In this document: positions 24,660-33,762 of the stretch, piece by piece
How positions within the stretch are numbered: the first letter of the stretch is position 1
Layout of the letters: each line of letters begins with the position of its first letter
Assembly (NCBI RefSeq): GCF_018398315.1
Contig: NZ_JAHBRW010000001.1
Coordinates: forward strand, 2,166,001-2,230,000
Length of the DNA: 64,000 nt
Direction: 5' to 3'
Source of the DNA: Chelatococcus sp. YT9
Lineage (GTDB): Bacteria > Pseudomonadota > Alphaproteobacteria > Rhizobiales > Beijerinckiaceae
Notes under the pieces: generated by a model
Database searches by the model: none
What the model was told of the DNA's origin: nothing
What the model saw: only the letters and a program-made list of their open reading frames with translations
Position numbers and translations under genes: made by a program

Positions 24660-24905
24660 GGCCTTTTTGCAGATTCGTTGCCGGTACCCTCTCCAATTTG
24701 CCAAATGCAGTCCCGGCAAGTGAGCCGGTGCGGATCAGATATTCCGTCAGCCCCGCGCACATTGGCATGTGTCTTGTGTCCTCGGGACGGTGTAGCCGGC
24801 TTCAGTCAGCAGGGGAACCGTATGCCGCGAATCTCGTGGAAATGGACATCTATGACCGTCGTCGCCTCAGCCGTCTTATCCCACTCATCCGTGAAATAGC
24901 CGTTT
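24660..24905 (-). pseudogene. Decayed integrase remnant beyond attR
   Basis: Reverse-strand translation in pieces gives YFTDEWDKTAEA, VHFHEIRG, LLTEAGYTVP and EYLIRTGSLAGTAFGKLERV. These line up with YFSSQWDETVKA, LHFHDVRG, MLAEAGCSVP and DKYLARTGTLAVTAIAKLEN at the C-terminus of the intact integrase. Frameshifts, a small deletion and stop codons interrupt it, and the N-terminal two thirds are gone. It has the same orientation and the same distance from the tRNA 3' end as the live integrase from attL. It is the residue of an older related element at the same site. Confidence 0.85.
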
Positions 24906-24951
24906 GATAGCCCTTCGGTGATGTGGGAGGGTCGGCTTGCCTCCACCGGGT

Positions 24952-25653
24952 TCAGGCCGGTTGGCAACCGATGTCCGCGTGAATGCGCCGACAATGGCCG
25001 ACGAGATTGGCGTGACGCGTGACGAATTGCTTCAGCGGCGTTTCGATGGGGTAGAAATAGATGTTTGCGATGAATCCGTAGATGCCGGCATCGAAGCTCG
25101 TCGGCGTCGGTCCGAACAGATAGCCCTCGGCGGGAACGAGGTTGGCCAGTACGCGGAGGTCCGCAAGACCCCGCGCATAGGCAGCGGGCGGAGCGTAGCG
25201 GCCGATGCCCTGGAAGTGGTAGCGCTGGGCGTTGAAGTCTTTTGCGTTGCGCAAGTCCTCATCCGTGAGACCGGGGTGCTGATGCTGCAGGGCATCGCGG
25301 AAGAGGGGCCAGAACGCCTCGTCCTTCCAGCGGGAATATGAGATGACCCAATAGAGGTCATCGAGCATGCGGATTATCAGATGTCCGGTGTCGCGCTCGG
25401 AGGGCGTGAGGCCGGCGTCAAGGCTGAGCCCATATTTTGCGGTGACATGCGCGATGATCGCATCGCTGTCGCCTATCGGCTCGCCGTCGTCAACGATATA
25501 GGGCAGTTGCCCGCGCGGTGCGGCCGATGCGTCGAAGACGTGCTCGTGTACAAAGGGCACGCGCGCGAGCCTCAGGAAGGCAAAGACCTTAAGGCCGTAG
25601 CCGTTGTTGTCGGCGACGCCGAACAGTTCTGGATAGGAATACAGCGTTATCAC
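24952..25653 (-). CDS. Glutathione S-transferase / metaxin-like protein
   Basis: 233 residues. The N-terminal thioredoxin-like domain is visible (LYSYPELFGVADNNGYGLKV, QLPYIVDDGEPIGDSDAIIA; the cis-Pro and the ESxxI-type glutathione-binding turn is IGDSDAI). An all-alpha C-terminal domain ends FIANIYFYPIETPLKQFV. It resembles the Tom37/metaxin-type GSTs found in Hyphomicrobiales. The substrate is unknown. It lies 43 bases downstream of the FAD monooxygenase gene on the same strand and may act in the same aromatic pathway. Confidence 0.8.
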   Translation of the reverse strand: MITLYSYPELFGVADNNGYGLKVFAFLRLARVPFVHEHVFDASAAPRGQLPYIVDDGEPIGDSDAIIAHVTAKYGLSLDAGLTPSERDTGHLIIRMLDDLYWVISYSRWKDEAFWPLFRDALQHQHPGLTDEDLRNAKDFNAQRYHFQGIGRYAPPAAYARGLADLRVLANLVPAEGYLFGPTPTSFDAGIYGFIANIYFYPIETPLKQFVTRHANLVGHCRRIHADIGCQPA

Positions 25654-25696
25654 GGCATCTCACCCCTGAGCGTCGTGCCGGCGTGGAGCATCCAGT

Positions 25697-27253
25697 TTAC
25701 GCGACCGCGACAGACATCCCTTTGGTGACATCTGAATCCCGCGGCAAAAGGTAGGATGCCAAATGCGCATCGAGCGCGTCGATCGCGATGTCGTCAAGCG
25801 CGAGCGCCCGGAAGCCGATGAAGCCATCGGGGCGGACGAGGATGGCGCCCGTGTCGGAAACGCCGGCTTCTTGAGGCTCCAGGCCGATGCTGCGCCCATC
25901 GATGATCGAGACGGCGTGCTGCCAGCGTGCACCAAGACTCTCGCGGCTCGGCGCGTCGCCGAAAACGACGAGGTGATGACCCGTTCCGCTGAGGCGATGC
26001 CAGGCCGCAAGGCGCGTGCCTGTTGCATCATCGGTCGGCTGCGGTGCGATCAGCGTGCTTCCAGCATAGCATACATCGAGCATCGACCGCTTTCGCAGGG
26101 TCAGGAGCACCTCAGCCGGGCTCCCAGGTGGCAGCGACGGCGCGGGATCGGTGACGCACTGGGCGACGAGGCCCATGACGAAATTGTGGATCTCATCTGA
26201 GACTTCGAGGACGTGCTGGTCGGCCATTCCTCTCTCGACGGCATAGCTGTCGAGTATTGCCGGCTTGGCGGCGCCTTGGAGAACCAGGGCGAGCTTCCAG
26301 GCAATATCAGCCGCGTCCATGAAGGCCGCGTTGATCCCCTCGCCACCCAGCGGGCTCGACATATGCGCCGCGTCCCCGAGGAGGAACCGTCGGCCGTTAC
26401 TCAGGCTGGGAACGGCGCGCTTGTGCATCCTGAAATAGGATGCCCAACGCAGATCCTGCATCCCTACGTCGGCACCGACGCGCGCGTTGAGCAGCGCGCT
26501 GAGTTCCGCCTCGTTAGGGAGCGCATCACGCACATCGTCGTCGTCGCGGTTGACGAAAATCAGCCAACGATCATCCGGAAGCGGCGATATCAGGACGAAG
26601 CCAGCACGCCCGACAATGACGCGGCCATGGCCTGGGGGTGTGGAAAGCCCGAGCGCCACATCCGCGACAATATAGCGTCCGTCGTAGGTTTCACCGACGA
26701 GATGCTGCCCCATTGCGTGTCGCGTGATGCTGTGCCCTCCGCCGGCTCCCAGCACATAGGCCGCGCTCAGGGTCTCCTTGCGGCCGTCGACCTCGATGGT
26801 CACGTGAACGCCCGCCTCATCCTCGTCGATCGACTTGACGTCAATGCCGTATTCGATCGCGATGCCTTCATTCGCCAGGTGCTCGCGCAGGATGGCCTCC
26901 GTGCGCCACTGCGGCAGGCTGCACTGAAACTCGTATTTGCTGCCGATGCCGGCGAGATCCGCCCGCGCGAGTTCACGCAGGCCCGGCCCGAGAATTTGAA
27001 TATGCTCGATGCGCGTGCCGGCCGCGAGAAAAGGATCGATCAGACCGCCGCGATCCAGGATCTCCAGGACAGCCGGCTGGATAACGGTGCCGCGTGTTTC
27101 ATGGTGCGGCGCGAGTCTCTTCTCGACGATACGAGGCCTGACGCCATGGCGCAGAAGTTCCGAGGCGGCAAATAACCCGGCCGGGCCGCTTCCCACGATC
27201 AGAACCGTGTCAGGGACCGCAGCTACGCCTTGCCCACCGGAACGCAGTGCCAT
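25697..27253 (-). CDS. FAD-dependent aromatic monooxygenase (PheA/TfdB/MhpA type)
   Basis: 518 residues from ATG 27253; the frame upstream of this is non-coding. FAD GxGxxG is at 21-26 (VGSGPAGLFAA), and the second FAD motif RFLLGDAAHMSSPLGGEG near residue 295 is the GD motif of class A hydroxylases. A C-terminal thioredoxin-like domain ends with ILVRPDGFIGFRA, as in phenol 2-monooxygenase and 3-(3-hydroxyphenyl)propionate hydroxylase. It probably hydroxylates a phenolic or quinoid ring with NAD(P)H and O2. A MarR regulator and a CoA-transferase nearby fit an aromatic degradation context. Confidence 0.88.
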   Translation of the reverse strand: MALRSGGQGVAAVPDTVLIVGSGPAGLFAASELLRHGVRPRIVEKRLAPHHETRGTVIQPAVLEILDRGGLIDPFLAAGTRIEHIQILGPGLRELARADLAGIGSKYEFQCSLPQWRTEAILREHLANEGIAIEYGIDVKSIDEDEAGVHVTIEVDGRKETLSAAYVLGAGGGHSITRHAMGQHLVGETYDGRYIVADVALGLSTPPGHGRVIVGRAGFVLISPLPDDRWLIFVNRDDDDVRDALPNEAELSALLNARVGADVGMQDLRWASYFRMHKRAVPSLSNGRRFLLGDAAHMSSPLGGEGINAAFMDAADIAWKLALVLQGAAKPAILDSYAVERGMADQHVLEVSDEIHNFVMGLVAQCVTDPAPSLPPGSPAEVLLTLRKRSMLDVCYAGSTLIAPQPTDDATGTRLAAWHRLSGTGHHLVVFGDAPSRESLGARWQHAVSIIDGRSIGLEPQEAGVSDTGAILVRPDGFIGFRALALDDIAIDALDAHLASYLLPRDSDVTKGMSVAVA

Positions 27254-27444
27254 CGCTTTTGCCCCCGCAACAGATCTGTTCTTGGATGGTCTGTTATGAC
27301 TGGCGTGTATACCGCAGTTCAGCAGGGTTTGCGAGCCGGCCCAGCGCTCTGCAACGCCGCAGCACGCATGCGCATCGGGGATCGAGTCTGGACCAGACGA
27401 GGAAAAGGCCGGTACCACGGGGGTACCGACCTCGTGAGGCCCTG

Positions 27445-27464
27445 CGGCTGGCAATCGCCAGCCG
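27445..27464 (-). terminator. Stem-loop downstream of the porin gene
   Basis: CGGCTGGC-AATC-GCCAGCCG, a perfect 8-bp stem 15 bases after the porin stop. A second inverted repeat centred on two GGTACC copies (27407-27431) lies just beyond. There is no T-run. Together they probably end porin transcription before the monooxygenase gene. Confidence 0.45.
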
Positions 27465-27479
27465 GTAGCTATGGAGGGC

Positions 27480-28766
27480 TTAGAAATCGCGCTGGAAGCG
27501 GATGCGGCCCTGCCACTGATCCTCGGAGCCCTTCTGGTAGACACTGTCATTCCAGCGGCGGCTCGGATCGAACTTCGCGTACAGGACTTCGACGCCGATA
27601 TCCATCGCCTTAACCGGCGACCAGATCAGGCCCGTGCCGGCCTGATAGATCTTGTAGTCGCGGAAGATGGTGTTGTTCGTGACCTTGCTGCTGTAGTCGA
27701 CTTGCCAGAAGCTGCCGAACAGGGTGGAGCGCAGGCTGGGCGTCCAGTAATGGATGAGGTTGCCGAGAACGTTCCAGCCCTTGGTCTTCTCGATCTGGCC
27801 GTTGACGAGAACCGCGTCTGCGGTGGGGATGTAGGCGGACGTGTAGTTGCCCAACGTCGGTCCGGTGATGCCGAGATAGTTGAGGCCGCCATCAGCATAA
27901 GCCGCCTGCAACCACAGCGCGTCACCCGCCGCAAGCGCGGGCAGATTGATCTTCACGCCGGCCTGAATGGCATAGCCCCATTCGGTATCGACGCGGCTCG
28001 AATTGTTGTAGCCGTAGAGCGCGCCGGAATTGAGCTGACGCACGGCGCCTGACAACTGGGCCGAACCCCAGCCCTGATCGACGCGGAGCGCGGCGACAAC
28101 GTCGGGCATGCGCTCGCCGGCGATGTCGTAGTACTCTCCACCGACGTTGCGCTGGTTGCGGTCTTCGATGGCGATTGTCGCCGAGAAGCCCTGGCCGAAG
28201 GTCGCGGTATAGGCAAGCAGCTGGGTGTTGCCATTGTCCGAGCCCATGGATGTGCCCGGCGCCGAGGCGAAGTTTGCTGCTGTGGCATAGAAGTCGAAGA
28301 ACGACTGGGCGACACCGGCCGTGATGCCGGCGAACTGGATGAACGCCTTATCGAGGTTCGAGTTCGTCGAGCTGCCCTGCGGGCCTTCGTAGCTCGCGCG
28401 GAACGCACCCGAATCGCGAGTCAGCTGAAAGCGGAAATATGCGCGGACCGTGCCGAATTCCGAGGACGTGCGCGTATCGACGTCGAGCTGGCCACGACCA
28501 CGAAAGCCTGTGGCATCACGGTAGCGGCCTTCACCGAAGCCATTGTTGAGCGGCTGCTGGTACATGAACTCGGCGCGGACACGGCCACCAATCTTAATGC
28601 AGGTGTCGCTGCCGGGAATGTAGAAGAATCCCGCGCCATGCACGGAGCACACGCGGACGTAGTCGACGGGTGCGGCCTTGGTCATGGGAAGATCGGCAGC
28701 TTGTGCTCCCGCAACGGCGGCAAAGCCAGCAGCGCTGCCGAGCAGAAGGCTCTTGATCAGCTTCAT
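27480..28766 (-). CDS. Outer-membrane porin (Omp2b/porin_2 family)
   Basis: 428 residues from ATG 28766 (GGAG eight bases upstream); the longer frame is upstream non-coding DNA. A signal peptide covers residues 1-23 (MKLIKSLLLGSAAGFAAVAGAQA). The mature start ADLPMTKAAPVDYVRVCSVH and the GAGFFYIPGSDTCIKIGGRV motif, with its two conserved cysteines, are diagnostic of Hyphomicrobiales porins. The C-terminus WQGRIRFQRDF ends in Phe, as outer-membrane barrels do. A general diffusion pore, monocistronic. Confidence 0.95.
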   Translation of the reverse strand: MKLIKSLLLGSAAGFAAVAGAQAADLPMTKAAPVDYVRVCSVHGAGFFYIPGSDTCIKIGGRVRAEFMYQQPLNNGFGEGRYRDATGFRGRGQLDVDTRTSSEFGTVRAYFRFQLTRDSGAFRASYEGPQGSSTNSNLDKAFIQFAGITAGVAQSFFDFYATAANFASAPGTSMGSDNGNTQLLAYTATFGQGFSATIAIEDRNQRNVGGEYYDIAGERMPDVVAALRVDQGWGSAQLSGAVRQLNSGALYGYNNSSRVDTEWGYAIQAGVKINLPALAAGDALWLQAAYADGGLNYLGITGPTLGNYTSAYIPTADAVLVNGQIEKTKGWNVLGNLIHYWTPSLRSTLFGSFWQVDYSSKVTNNTIFRDYKIYQAGTGLIWSPVKAMDIGVEVLYAKFDPSRRWNDSVYQKGSEDQWQGRIRFQRDF

Positions 28767-29251
28767 CGTAAATCTCCGGTGTCCAAACTTGCTGCAGAGC
28801 GCTTGCGTCGTGCAGTTCATCTTAGGTTCACCAGAACGCGAAGATTGGCAATTGCATTGCGGCAGATTAGCGGCAATCAAATCTATTAGAGCCACAGGTG
28901 TTGTCGACGAAACACAATTAGTTAGCATAATCAATTATATATCTACTCAATAGTGTCGATACTGTTATGCGCTTGACTTTCTGCCGAGATGTCCGCGAAT
29001 TGGGAGATGATATTTGGACTGACCTCCAAATATTGACCCAACTATATAGGCGGCGCTTGCGCCGCCTTCTTTTTACTTCGCGTCCTTGTGGATTTGCTGC
29101 GCGGGCTGCGAGCCCGTGTGCGCTGGCGCACTTACAATGGAGATCGGCGCACGATTTAACCGGCTAGCGCAGATCGCCTCTGCATTCCCATCGCGTGAGA
29201 TTCGGGAGGGTGGAGGTTTGCAGGTGCTGCGCTGGGCTGGCAGAGGATCGT
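28767..29251. other. Intergenic region between porin and MarR genes
   Basis: 485 bases with no protein gene. The AT-rich left part (28860-28960) must contain the porin promoter on the reverse strand. The right part contains a forward-strand hairpin and a strong terminator, listed separately as a possible small RNA, and the MarR promoter. Confidence 0.6.
28973..29074 (+). ncRNA. Possible small RNA ending in an intrinsic terminator
   Basis: A -35-like TTGACT (28973-28978) precedes a perfect 9-bp hairpin ATATTTGGA-CTGACC-TCCAAATAT (29010-29033). A textbook forward-strand terminator follows: GGCGGCGC-TT-GCGCCGCC, then TTCTTTTT (29049-29074). No forward-strand protein gene lies upstream, because the porin is read the other way. 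The -10 box is not clear. A short regulatory RNA divergent from the porin is a reasonable reading; a bystander terminator is the alternative. Confidence 0.35.
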
Positions 29252-29716
29252 ATGACAAGCGTCCGGAAAGAAGAAGCTTCACTGAGACGGCAGGCTGTCC
29301 TTGGGAATGAAGTTCTTTCGGAGCTCCTCAAGGTCAGGCAGAAACTCATCAGCTCCTTCAAAGAGGAACTGCGTCATCAAGGGGTTACCTTGGCACGCGC
29401 ACGCGCTCTGCTGGCCTTGTCCAAAGAGGGGGATCTCACGCAGACCTCGGTGGCCGCCTATCTCGAGATCGAAGGTCCAAGCGCGGTGCGGCTGATTGAC
29501 GAGCTGGAGAAGTCTGGCCTTGTGCTTCGGCAGCAGGATGCAAATGACCGCAGGATCAAGAACCTTATCTTGACTGACGAAGGGAAGGAAATGTCGCGCC
29601 GGCTGCTGGAGAAATGGCAGGAGATCTGCGACAAGACCGTCTTCAATATAGAACTTGATGATCAGCGAAACTTGCTGTCCAACATGAAGGCGATGTTGGT
29701 CAATTTAAGTAAATAA
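29252..29716 (+). CDS. MarR-family transcriptional regulator
   Basis: 154 residues from ATG 29252, preceded by AGAGGA. The winged helix is clear: LTQTSVAAYLEIEGPSAVRL (recognition region) and LEKSGLVLRQQDANDRRIKN, with the wing DxxDRR motif, then helical dimerisation ends. MarR proteins bind phenolic ligands and repress nearby efflux or catabolic genes. It lies near an aromatic monooxygenase and a CoA-transferase, which are candidate targets. Confidence 0.92.
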   Translation: MTSVRKEEASLRRQAVLGNEVLSELLKVRQKLISSFKEELRHQGVTLARARALLALSKEGDLTQTSVAAYLEIEGPSAVRLIDELEKSGLVLRQQDANDRRIKNLILTDEGKEMSRRLLEKWQEICDKTVFNIELDDQRNLLSNMKAMLVNLSK

Positions 29717-29960
29717 GCATACAGATCTAGAATGACAGTTTCGTGAATTTCAGACGTAGTTCTTCGAGCATCAGCCAAAAATCGCATAGAGAGAAATTTC
29801 TTCTATTGAATGCCATGCGCCGCATGCGCGGCACTGAGACACGGCGCGGCGGGATCCGGAGGAGGCGCGGTCGCCACCGTATCTGCCCGGTACCATGGCG
29901 ACACGCGCTTTCCTTTGTTGCGCAACGCGAGCGATAACTCTTCTGGGCTGTGCCAAACGC

Positions 29961-30743
29961 TCAGACTTTGTGGGCCTGGGCCTTATGCGCCGCATCCGTG
30001 CGCGCTTTCAGATCGCGCAATGTAGCCAGCTCGAGCTCCGTCGGAGGTTGCGTCACCGAAAGCTCGTCTGCGAATTCCGCCGGCCAGCCACATGTGTCTT
30101 GGACCTGTTCCCGTGTCACGCCGGGATGCAGCGACACTACCGTGAATTCTTTCGTGAGAGGATCGGGCTTCCAGATGGCGAGATCCGTGATCAGCAGGGT
30201 TGGTCCCTTGGTGTCGATGCCAAGGCGCTGTCGATGATCGCCGCCCTCGCCATGACCGAACGAGGTATAGAAGTCGATTGCCTCGACCATGCCCCGCTTT
30301 GACTGCGCCATGGTGATATAGACCTCCCGCGACGAAGTCGCGATTTCCGGCGCACCACCACCGCCCGGCAGCCGCGTTTTCGGGTGATGGTAGTCCCCGA
30401 TCACGGTGGTGTTGATATTGCCGAACTTGTCGATCTGCGCCGCACCCAGAAAGCCGATGGAGATACGTCCGCCCTGCAGCCAATAGCGGAACATCTCGGG
30501 CACAGAAACCGTGGTCGTGGCCGTTTCGCACAGTTCGCCGTCGCCGATGGACAATGGCAGCACATCCGGAGCGGTGCCGATCGTGCCGCTTTCATAGATC
30601 AAAGTGATGTCGGGTGCATGCGTAAGGCGCGCGATGTTGCAGGCTGCCGAGGGGGCGCCAATGCCGACGAAGCAGACATCATCGTTCTTCAAGGCGCGCG
30701 AGGCGGCAATTGTCATCATCTCGTTGGGGGTGAACGTGCTCAT
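29961..30743 (-). CDS. CoA-transferase family I, beta subunit
   Basis: 260 residues from ATG 30743, overlapping the alpha-subunit stop by four bases. It carries VGIGAPSAACNIARLTHAPD, then LIYESGTIG with the Glu of the catalytic (E/S)xG motif, and GFLGAAQIDKFGNINTTVIG. These features fit the beta subunit of glutaconate/3-oxoacid CoA-transferases and their ring-degradation relatives (IpdB-like). It probably forms a heterotetramer with the product of the next gene. The substrate is unassigned; a dicarboxylic ring-cleavage product is likely from context. Confidence 0.88.
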   Translation of the reverse strand: MSTFTPNEMMTIAASRALKNDDVCFVGIGAPSAACNIARLTHAPDITLIYESGTIGTAPDVLPLSIGDGELCETATTTVSVPEMFRYWLQGGRISIGFLGAAQIDKFGNINTTVIGDYHHPKTRLPGGGGAPEIATSSREVYITMAQSKRGMVEAIDFYTSFGHGEGGDHRQRLGIDTKGPTLLITDLAIWKPDPLTKEFTVVSLHPGVTREQVQDTCGWPAEFADELSVTQPPTELELATLRDLKARTDAAHKAQAHKV

Positions 30744-31597
30744 GCTGCCTTCCTCAGATGCGCGACCCGGCCGGCAAAATCCTCGACGCCCGCTTCCATG
30801 ACGTTTCTCTGCATCCAGTCCCGGAATCGGTGGCGGTCGGCGGCGATTTCGTCCCATTCGAGATAGGCGGCATTGTCGCGGGCATAGTAGCCTTGCGTGT
30901 AGGACGGATGTGAGCCGCCGGGTACTACCGAGATCGCCGTCACGGTCCATGCCGGCAGCACGGTCAGGTTCGGGTGAAGGCCCTCGAAGTCGTCCACCAC
31001 CTCCTCGACGGTGACGACCGCGCGCTTGGCGGCGAGGACGGCTTCCTTCTGGATGCCGATGATACCCTCGATCAGGACATCGCCCCGTTTGTTCGCCTTC
31101 TGGGCGTGGATGAAGGTGACGTCCGGGCGCAGAGCCGGCACTGCGGCGAGAACCTCCCCTGTGAAGGGGCAGGTGACCTGCCTGATGTTGGGGTTGACCT
31201 CAGCGAGGCCGGCGCCGCGATAGCCGCGAAAGACGGCGCAGGGCAGTCCGGCGGCGCCGGCCTCGTAGGCGTTGGCCATCGCGGCGTGGCTATGCTCCTC
31301 GATGGCAAGGGGATGTGGAAAGCCGTTCTCAATCGCGTCCCGCATGCGTCGCAGCAACCCGACCCCCGGGTTGCCGGCATAGGAGAAGATCACCTTCCGG
31401 GCCATGCCCATGCCGATCATCTGGTCATAGACCAGGTCCGGCGTCATGCGGATGAGTGTCAGATCCTTGAAGTTCTGCCGAATCGCTTCATGCGCCGCCG
31501 CTGTCGGGATGAGATGGGTGAACCCCTCAAAAGCGACGACATCGCCATCATTGAGGTTCTCGGCCACTGCTTGGGCCAGTGGCAGAAACTGCGCCAT
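30740..31597 (-). CDS. CoA-transferase family I, alpha subunit
   Basis: 285 residues from ATG 31597 with GGAGAGGA upstream; the ORF can be extended but only into promoter DNA. Contains the alpha-subunit motifs DGDVVAFEGFTHLIPTAAAH, IFSYAGNPGVGLLRRM and ADVTFIHAQKANKRGDV-like FIHAQKANKRGDVLIEGIIG. First gene of the two-subunit operon and divergent from an IclR regulator; the 107-base interval has overlapping palindromes. Confidence 0.88.
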   Translation of the reverse strand: MAQFLPLAQAVAENLNDGDVVAFEGFTHLIPTAAAHEAIRQNFKDLTLIRMTPDLVYDQMIGMGMARKVIFSYAGNPGVGLLRRMRDAIENGFPHPLAIEEHSHAAMANAYEAGAAGLPCAVFRGYRGAGLAEVNPNIRQVTCPFTGEVLAAVPALRPDVTFIHAQKANKRGDVLIEGIIGIQKEAVLAAKRAVVTVEEVVDDFEGLHPNLTVLPAWTVTAISVVPGGSHPSYTQGYYARDNAAYLEWDEIAADRHRFRDWMQRNVMEAGVEDFAGRVAHLRKAA

Positions 31598-31617
31598 CGG
31601 CAATCCTCTCCGAAGAT

Positions 31618-31640
31618 GTTCGCAATACGAACAGATGTTC
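31618..31640. promoter_or_regulatory. Candidate IclR operator between CoA-transferase and regulator genes
   Basis: GTTCG-CAATA-CGAAC (31618-31632) is a perfect inverted repeat, and GAACA-GA-TGTTC (31629-31640) is a second one overlapping its right arm. Paired or tripled palindromic half-sites of this size are typical of IclR-family operators. It sits 21 bases upstream of the CoA-transferase start. Confidence 0.5.
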
Positions 31641-31704
31641 TTTATACGATACATTAGGGCTGCGACTGATAGCGAGTCAACGCCCCGCTTAATGCTGGTG
31701 GATT

Positions 31705-32484
31705 ATGGACCTAACCGCTGAGAAGCCGTCCCGCGATCTCGTGGGCTCACTGGGGCGAGGGCTTGCCGTGCTCGAGATCTTGGCCGCGCACCCGTCCGGG
31801 ATGACTCTCACGGAGATGGCCGCGAAGGCAGGGCTGACGCGCGCCGGGGCACGCCGCTTCCTGCTCACTTTGGTGGAGGCAGGTTACGCAACGCAGTCCG
31901 GCCGGCGCTTCTTGCTATCGCCCAAGCTGCTGTCGGTGGCTCGGCTGTGGCTGGGCGGAACCAGTCTATGGTCCTATGCGGAGCCTATCTTGCGATGGGT
32001 CGCTGAAGAACTCGGAGAATCCTGTTCGGCGTCGGCCCTTTCGGGCGATGATGTCGTTTATGTCGCGCGCGTGCCTGGTCCCTATATCGTCATGACGGAC
32101 CTGCACATAGGGGCACGATTGCCGGCCTATTGTACGTCGATGGGGCGTGTGCTGCTTTCGGGCCTCGCCGCCGGGGAGCTCGAAGCGTTCCTCGCGCGAG
32201 CAAAGCTTGGAAAGCGGACGCCGAACACTGTCACGGATCCCCGCGAACTCGGCGAACTGATTCGCATGGCGGCAAGCCAAGGCTATGCCATCGTTGACGA
32301 GGAGCTGGAGCTCGGCTTGCGGTCAATCGCCGTGCCTGTCCATGATCGCTCCGGAGATATCGCGGCCGCGATCAACGTCTCCACGCAGAAAGACCGGTTC
32401 TCCGTCGCTGAGATGGAGAGGGTCTTTCTGCCCGTGCTGCTCAAGGCGAAGCGCCGCGTCGAGGACTTCTTCGTTCTCCAGTGA
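31705..32484 (+). CDS. IclR-family regulator (PcaR/PobR-like)
   Basis: 259 residues. N-terminal winged helix (SLGRGLAVLEILAAHPSGMT, MAAKAGLTRAGARRFLLTLV) and a C-terminal effector-binding domain with HIGARLPAYCTSMGRVLLSG and a GLRSIAVPVHDRSGDIAAAI motif, as in PcaR, PobR and CatR. Divergent from the CoA-transferase operon, so probably its activator. PcaR-like regulators respond to beta-ketoadipate-type acids, which fits a CoA-transferase target; the exact ligand is inferred. Confidence 0.9.
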   Translation: MDLTAEKPSRDLVGSLGRGLAVLEILAAHPSGMTLTEMAAKAGLTRAGARRFLLTLVEAGYATQSGRRFLLSPKLLSVARLWLGGTSLWSYAEPILRWVAEELGESCSASALSGDDVVYVARVPGPYIVMTDLHIGARLPAYCTSMGRVLLSGLAAGELEAFLARAKLGKRTPNTVTDPRELGELIRMAASQGYAIVDEELELGLRSIAVPVHDRSGDIAAAINVSTQKDRFSVAEMERVFLPVLLKAKRRVEDFFVLQ

Positions 32485-32531
32485 CATCCCGTTGTGGAGG
32501 CTGAGCGCAGCGTTGCCGCGCGGGCGCCATG

Positions 32532-33650
32532 TTATGCGATGGGCTTGCTGAACCCAGCCAGGCTCGTGGCAAGGGGAGTGGTGCCGGCGCCGGGCTGCTC
32601 CGGCCTTACGTAGAGGCCATCCCTGACCGCGATCGGCTCTTCGAAATGATCCTTGATCCAAGGGATATACTCGAGAATGCTGGCGGCCGGATGCCAGAAC
32701 GACAAATGCACGTGCACCTGGCTCATCTCGCCTGCGTGGGGGGCAATCGGTAAGCGATGGGCATGGGCGAGGTCCGCGACTTGGATGTATTCGGTAATGC
32801 CGCCCAGACGGGTCACGTCCGGCTGAACATAGTGCACGGCACCGGCCTCGATGAAGGCGCGGAAGGCATCGAGCGTGTAAAGCTGCTCGCCGAGCGCGAC
32901 GGGGATGCTCGTCGCGCGGGCGAGCGACGCATGCGAGCCGACATCGTCGTACCACATCGGCTCCTCGAACCAGAAGATATCAAGATCCTTGGCGGCGGCG
33001 CAGAACCGCAGGCACGTCGGTAGGTCCCATTTGCCGTTGCCGTCGATCGCGATCCGGATCTCCGGACCGGCCGCCCGTCTGATGGCCGTTAGCCGCGCGA
33101 TGTCGGTCATAGGATTGTCGTGGCCGACTTTGATCTTGATGCGCTGGAAGCCCTCCACCTCGACCGCGCGTTTGGTGCCGTCGAGAATCTGCTCAAGAGA
33201 AAAAGACAGCCAGCCGATGTCCGTGTTGTAGGCTTCCACGCTGGCGTGGTGGGCGCCGCCCAGATATCGCCACAGCGGCAGCTGGGCCTGCTTCGCCCTG
33301 AGATCCCACAGGGCGATATCGACCGCCGCGAGCGCAAGATGCGTGATGCCGGCACGTCCCACCCACTGCAACGCGGGATAACGCGCGAGCTTCGTCCAGA
33401 GCCTTGCATGCTCCGTCGCGTCTTCGCCAACCAGCAGTGGCGCATAGCAGTCGCGGATACAGGCGGTGATCAGCCGGTCGGAAGGGAGATGGGCATGGGT
33501 GCCCGTGAAACCGAAGCCTTCGAGGCCTGTATCTGTCGTGACCCGCGCGCCGACAACGCCCCAGTGTGTGATGTTATGGGTGGAATCCGAGATGGAGCTC
33601 GCAGTCAGCGGCAGATGAAGGATGAAAGGCTCTACGGCTGTAATCTTCAT
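32532..33650 (-). CDS. Enolase-superfamily (mandelate racemase/muconate lactonizing-type) enzyme
   Basis: 372 residues from ATG 33650. The catalytic residues of the MR subgroup are visible: Lys172-x-Lys174 (IKIKVG), metal ligands Asp203 (IAIDGNGKW), Glu229/230 (FWFEEP) and Glu255 (ALGEQLY), and the Asp278/His305 dyad ([15 protein letters not shown]). It should abstract a proton alpha to a carboxylate, most likely as an acid-sugar dehydratase. It follows the ABC ATPase gene on the same strand with a 112-base gap. Confidence 0.9.
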   Translation of the reverse strand: MKITAVEPFILHLPLTASSISDSTHNITHWGVVGARVTTDTGLEGFGFTGTHAHLPSDRLITACIRDCYAPLLVGEDATEHARLWTKLARYPALQWVGRAGITHLALAAVDIALWDLRAKQAQLPLWRYLGGAHHASVEAYNTDIGWLSFSLEQILDGTKRAVEVEGFQRIKIKVGHDNPMTDIARLTAIRRAAGPEIRIAIDGNGKWDLPTCLRFCAAAKDLDIFWFEEPMWYDDVGSHASLARATSIPVALGEQLYTLDAFRAFIEAGAVHYVQPDVTRLGGITEYIQVADLAHAHRLPIAPHAGEMSQVHVHLSFWHPAASILEYIPWIKDHFEEPIAVRDGLYVRPEQPGAGTTPLATSLAGFSKPIA

Positions 33651-33762
33651 GGGGTCTATCCCGCTTGGCAAGAAAGGGGAGGGCGATTTGCCCGGCACAC
33701 CCTGTTGACGCGCCTCGTCCAAGTACGTCGCGATCTGGAGTGTTGCGTCGGATGTGGAGTGT

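Noticed and set aside
27254-27550. N-terminal extension of the FAD monooxygenase
   Set aside because: The added residues are low-complexity and encoded by the hairpin-rich intergenic DNA after the porin gene; the GxGxxG position fits the ATG at 27253.
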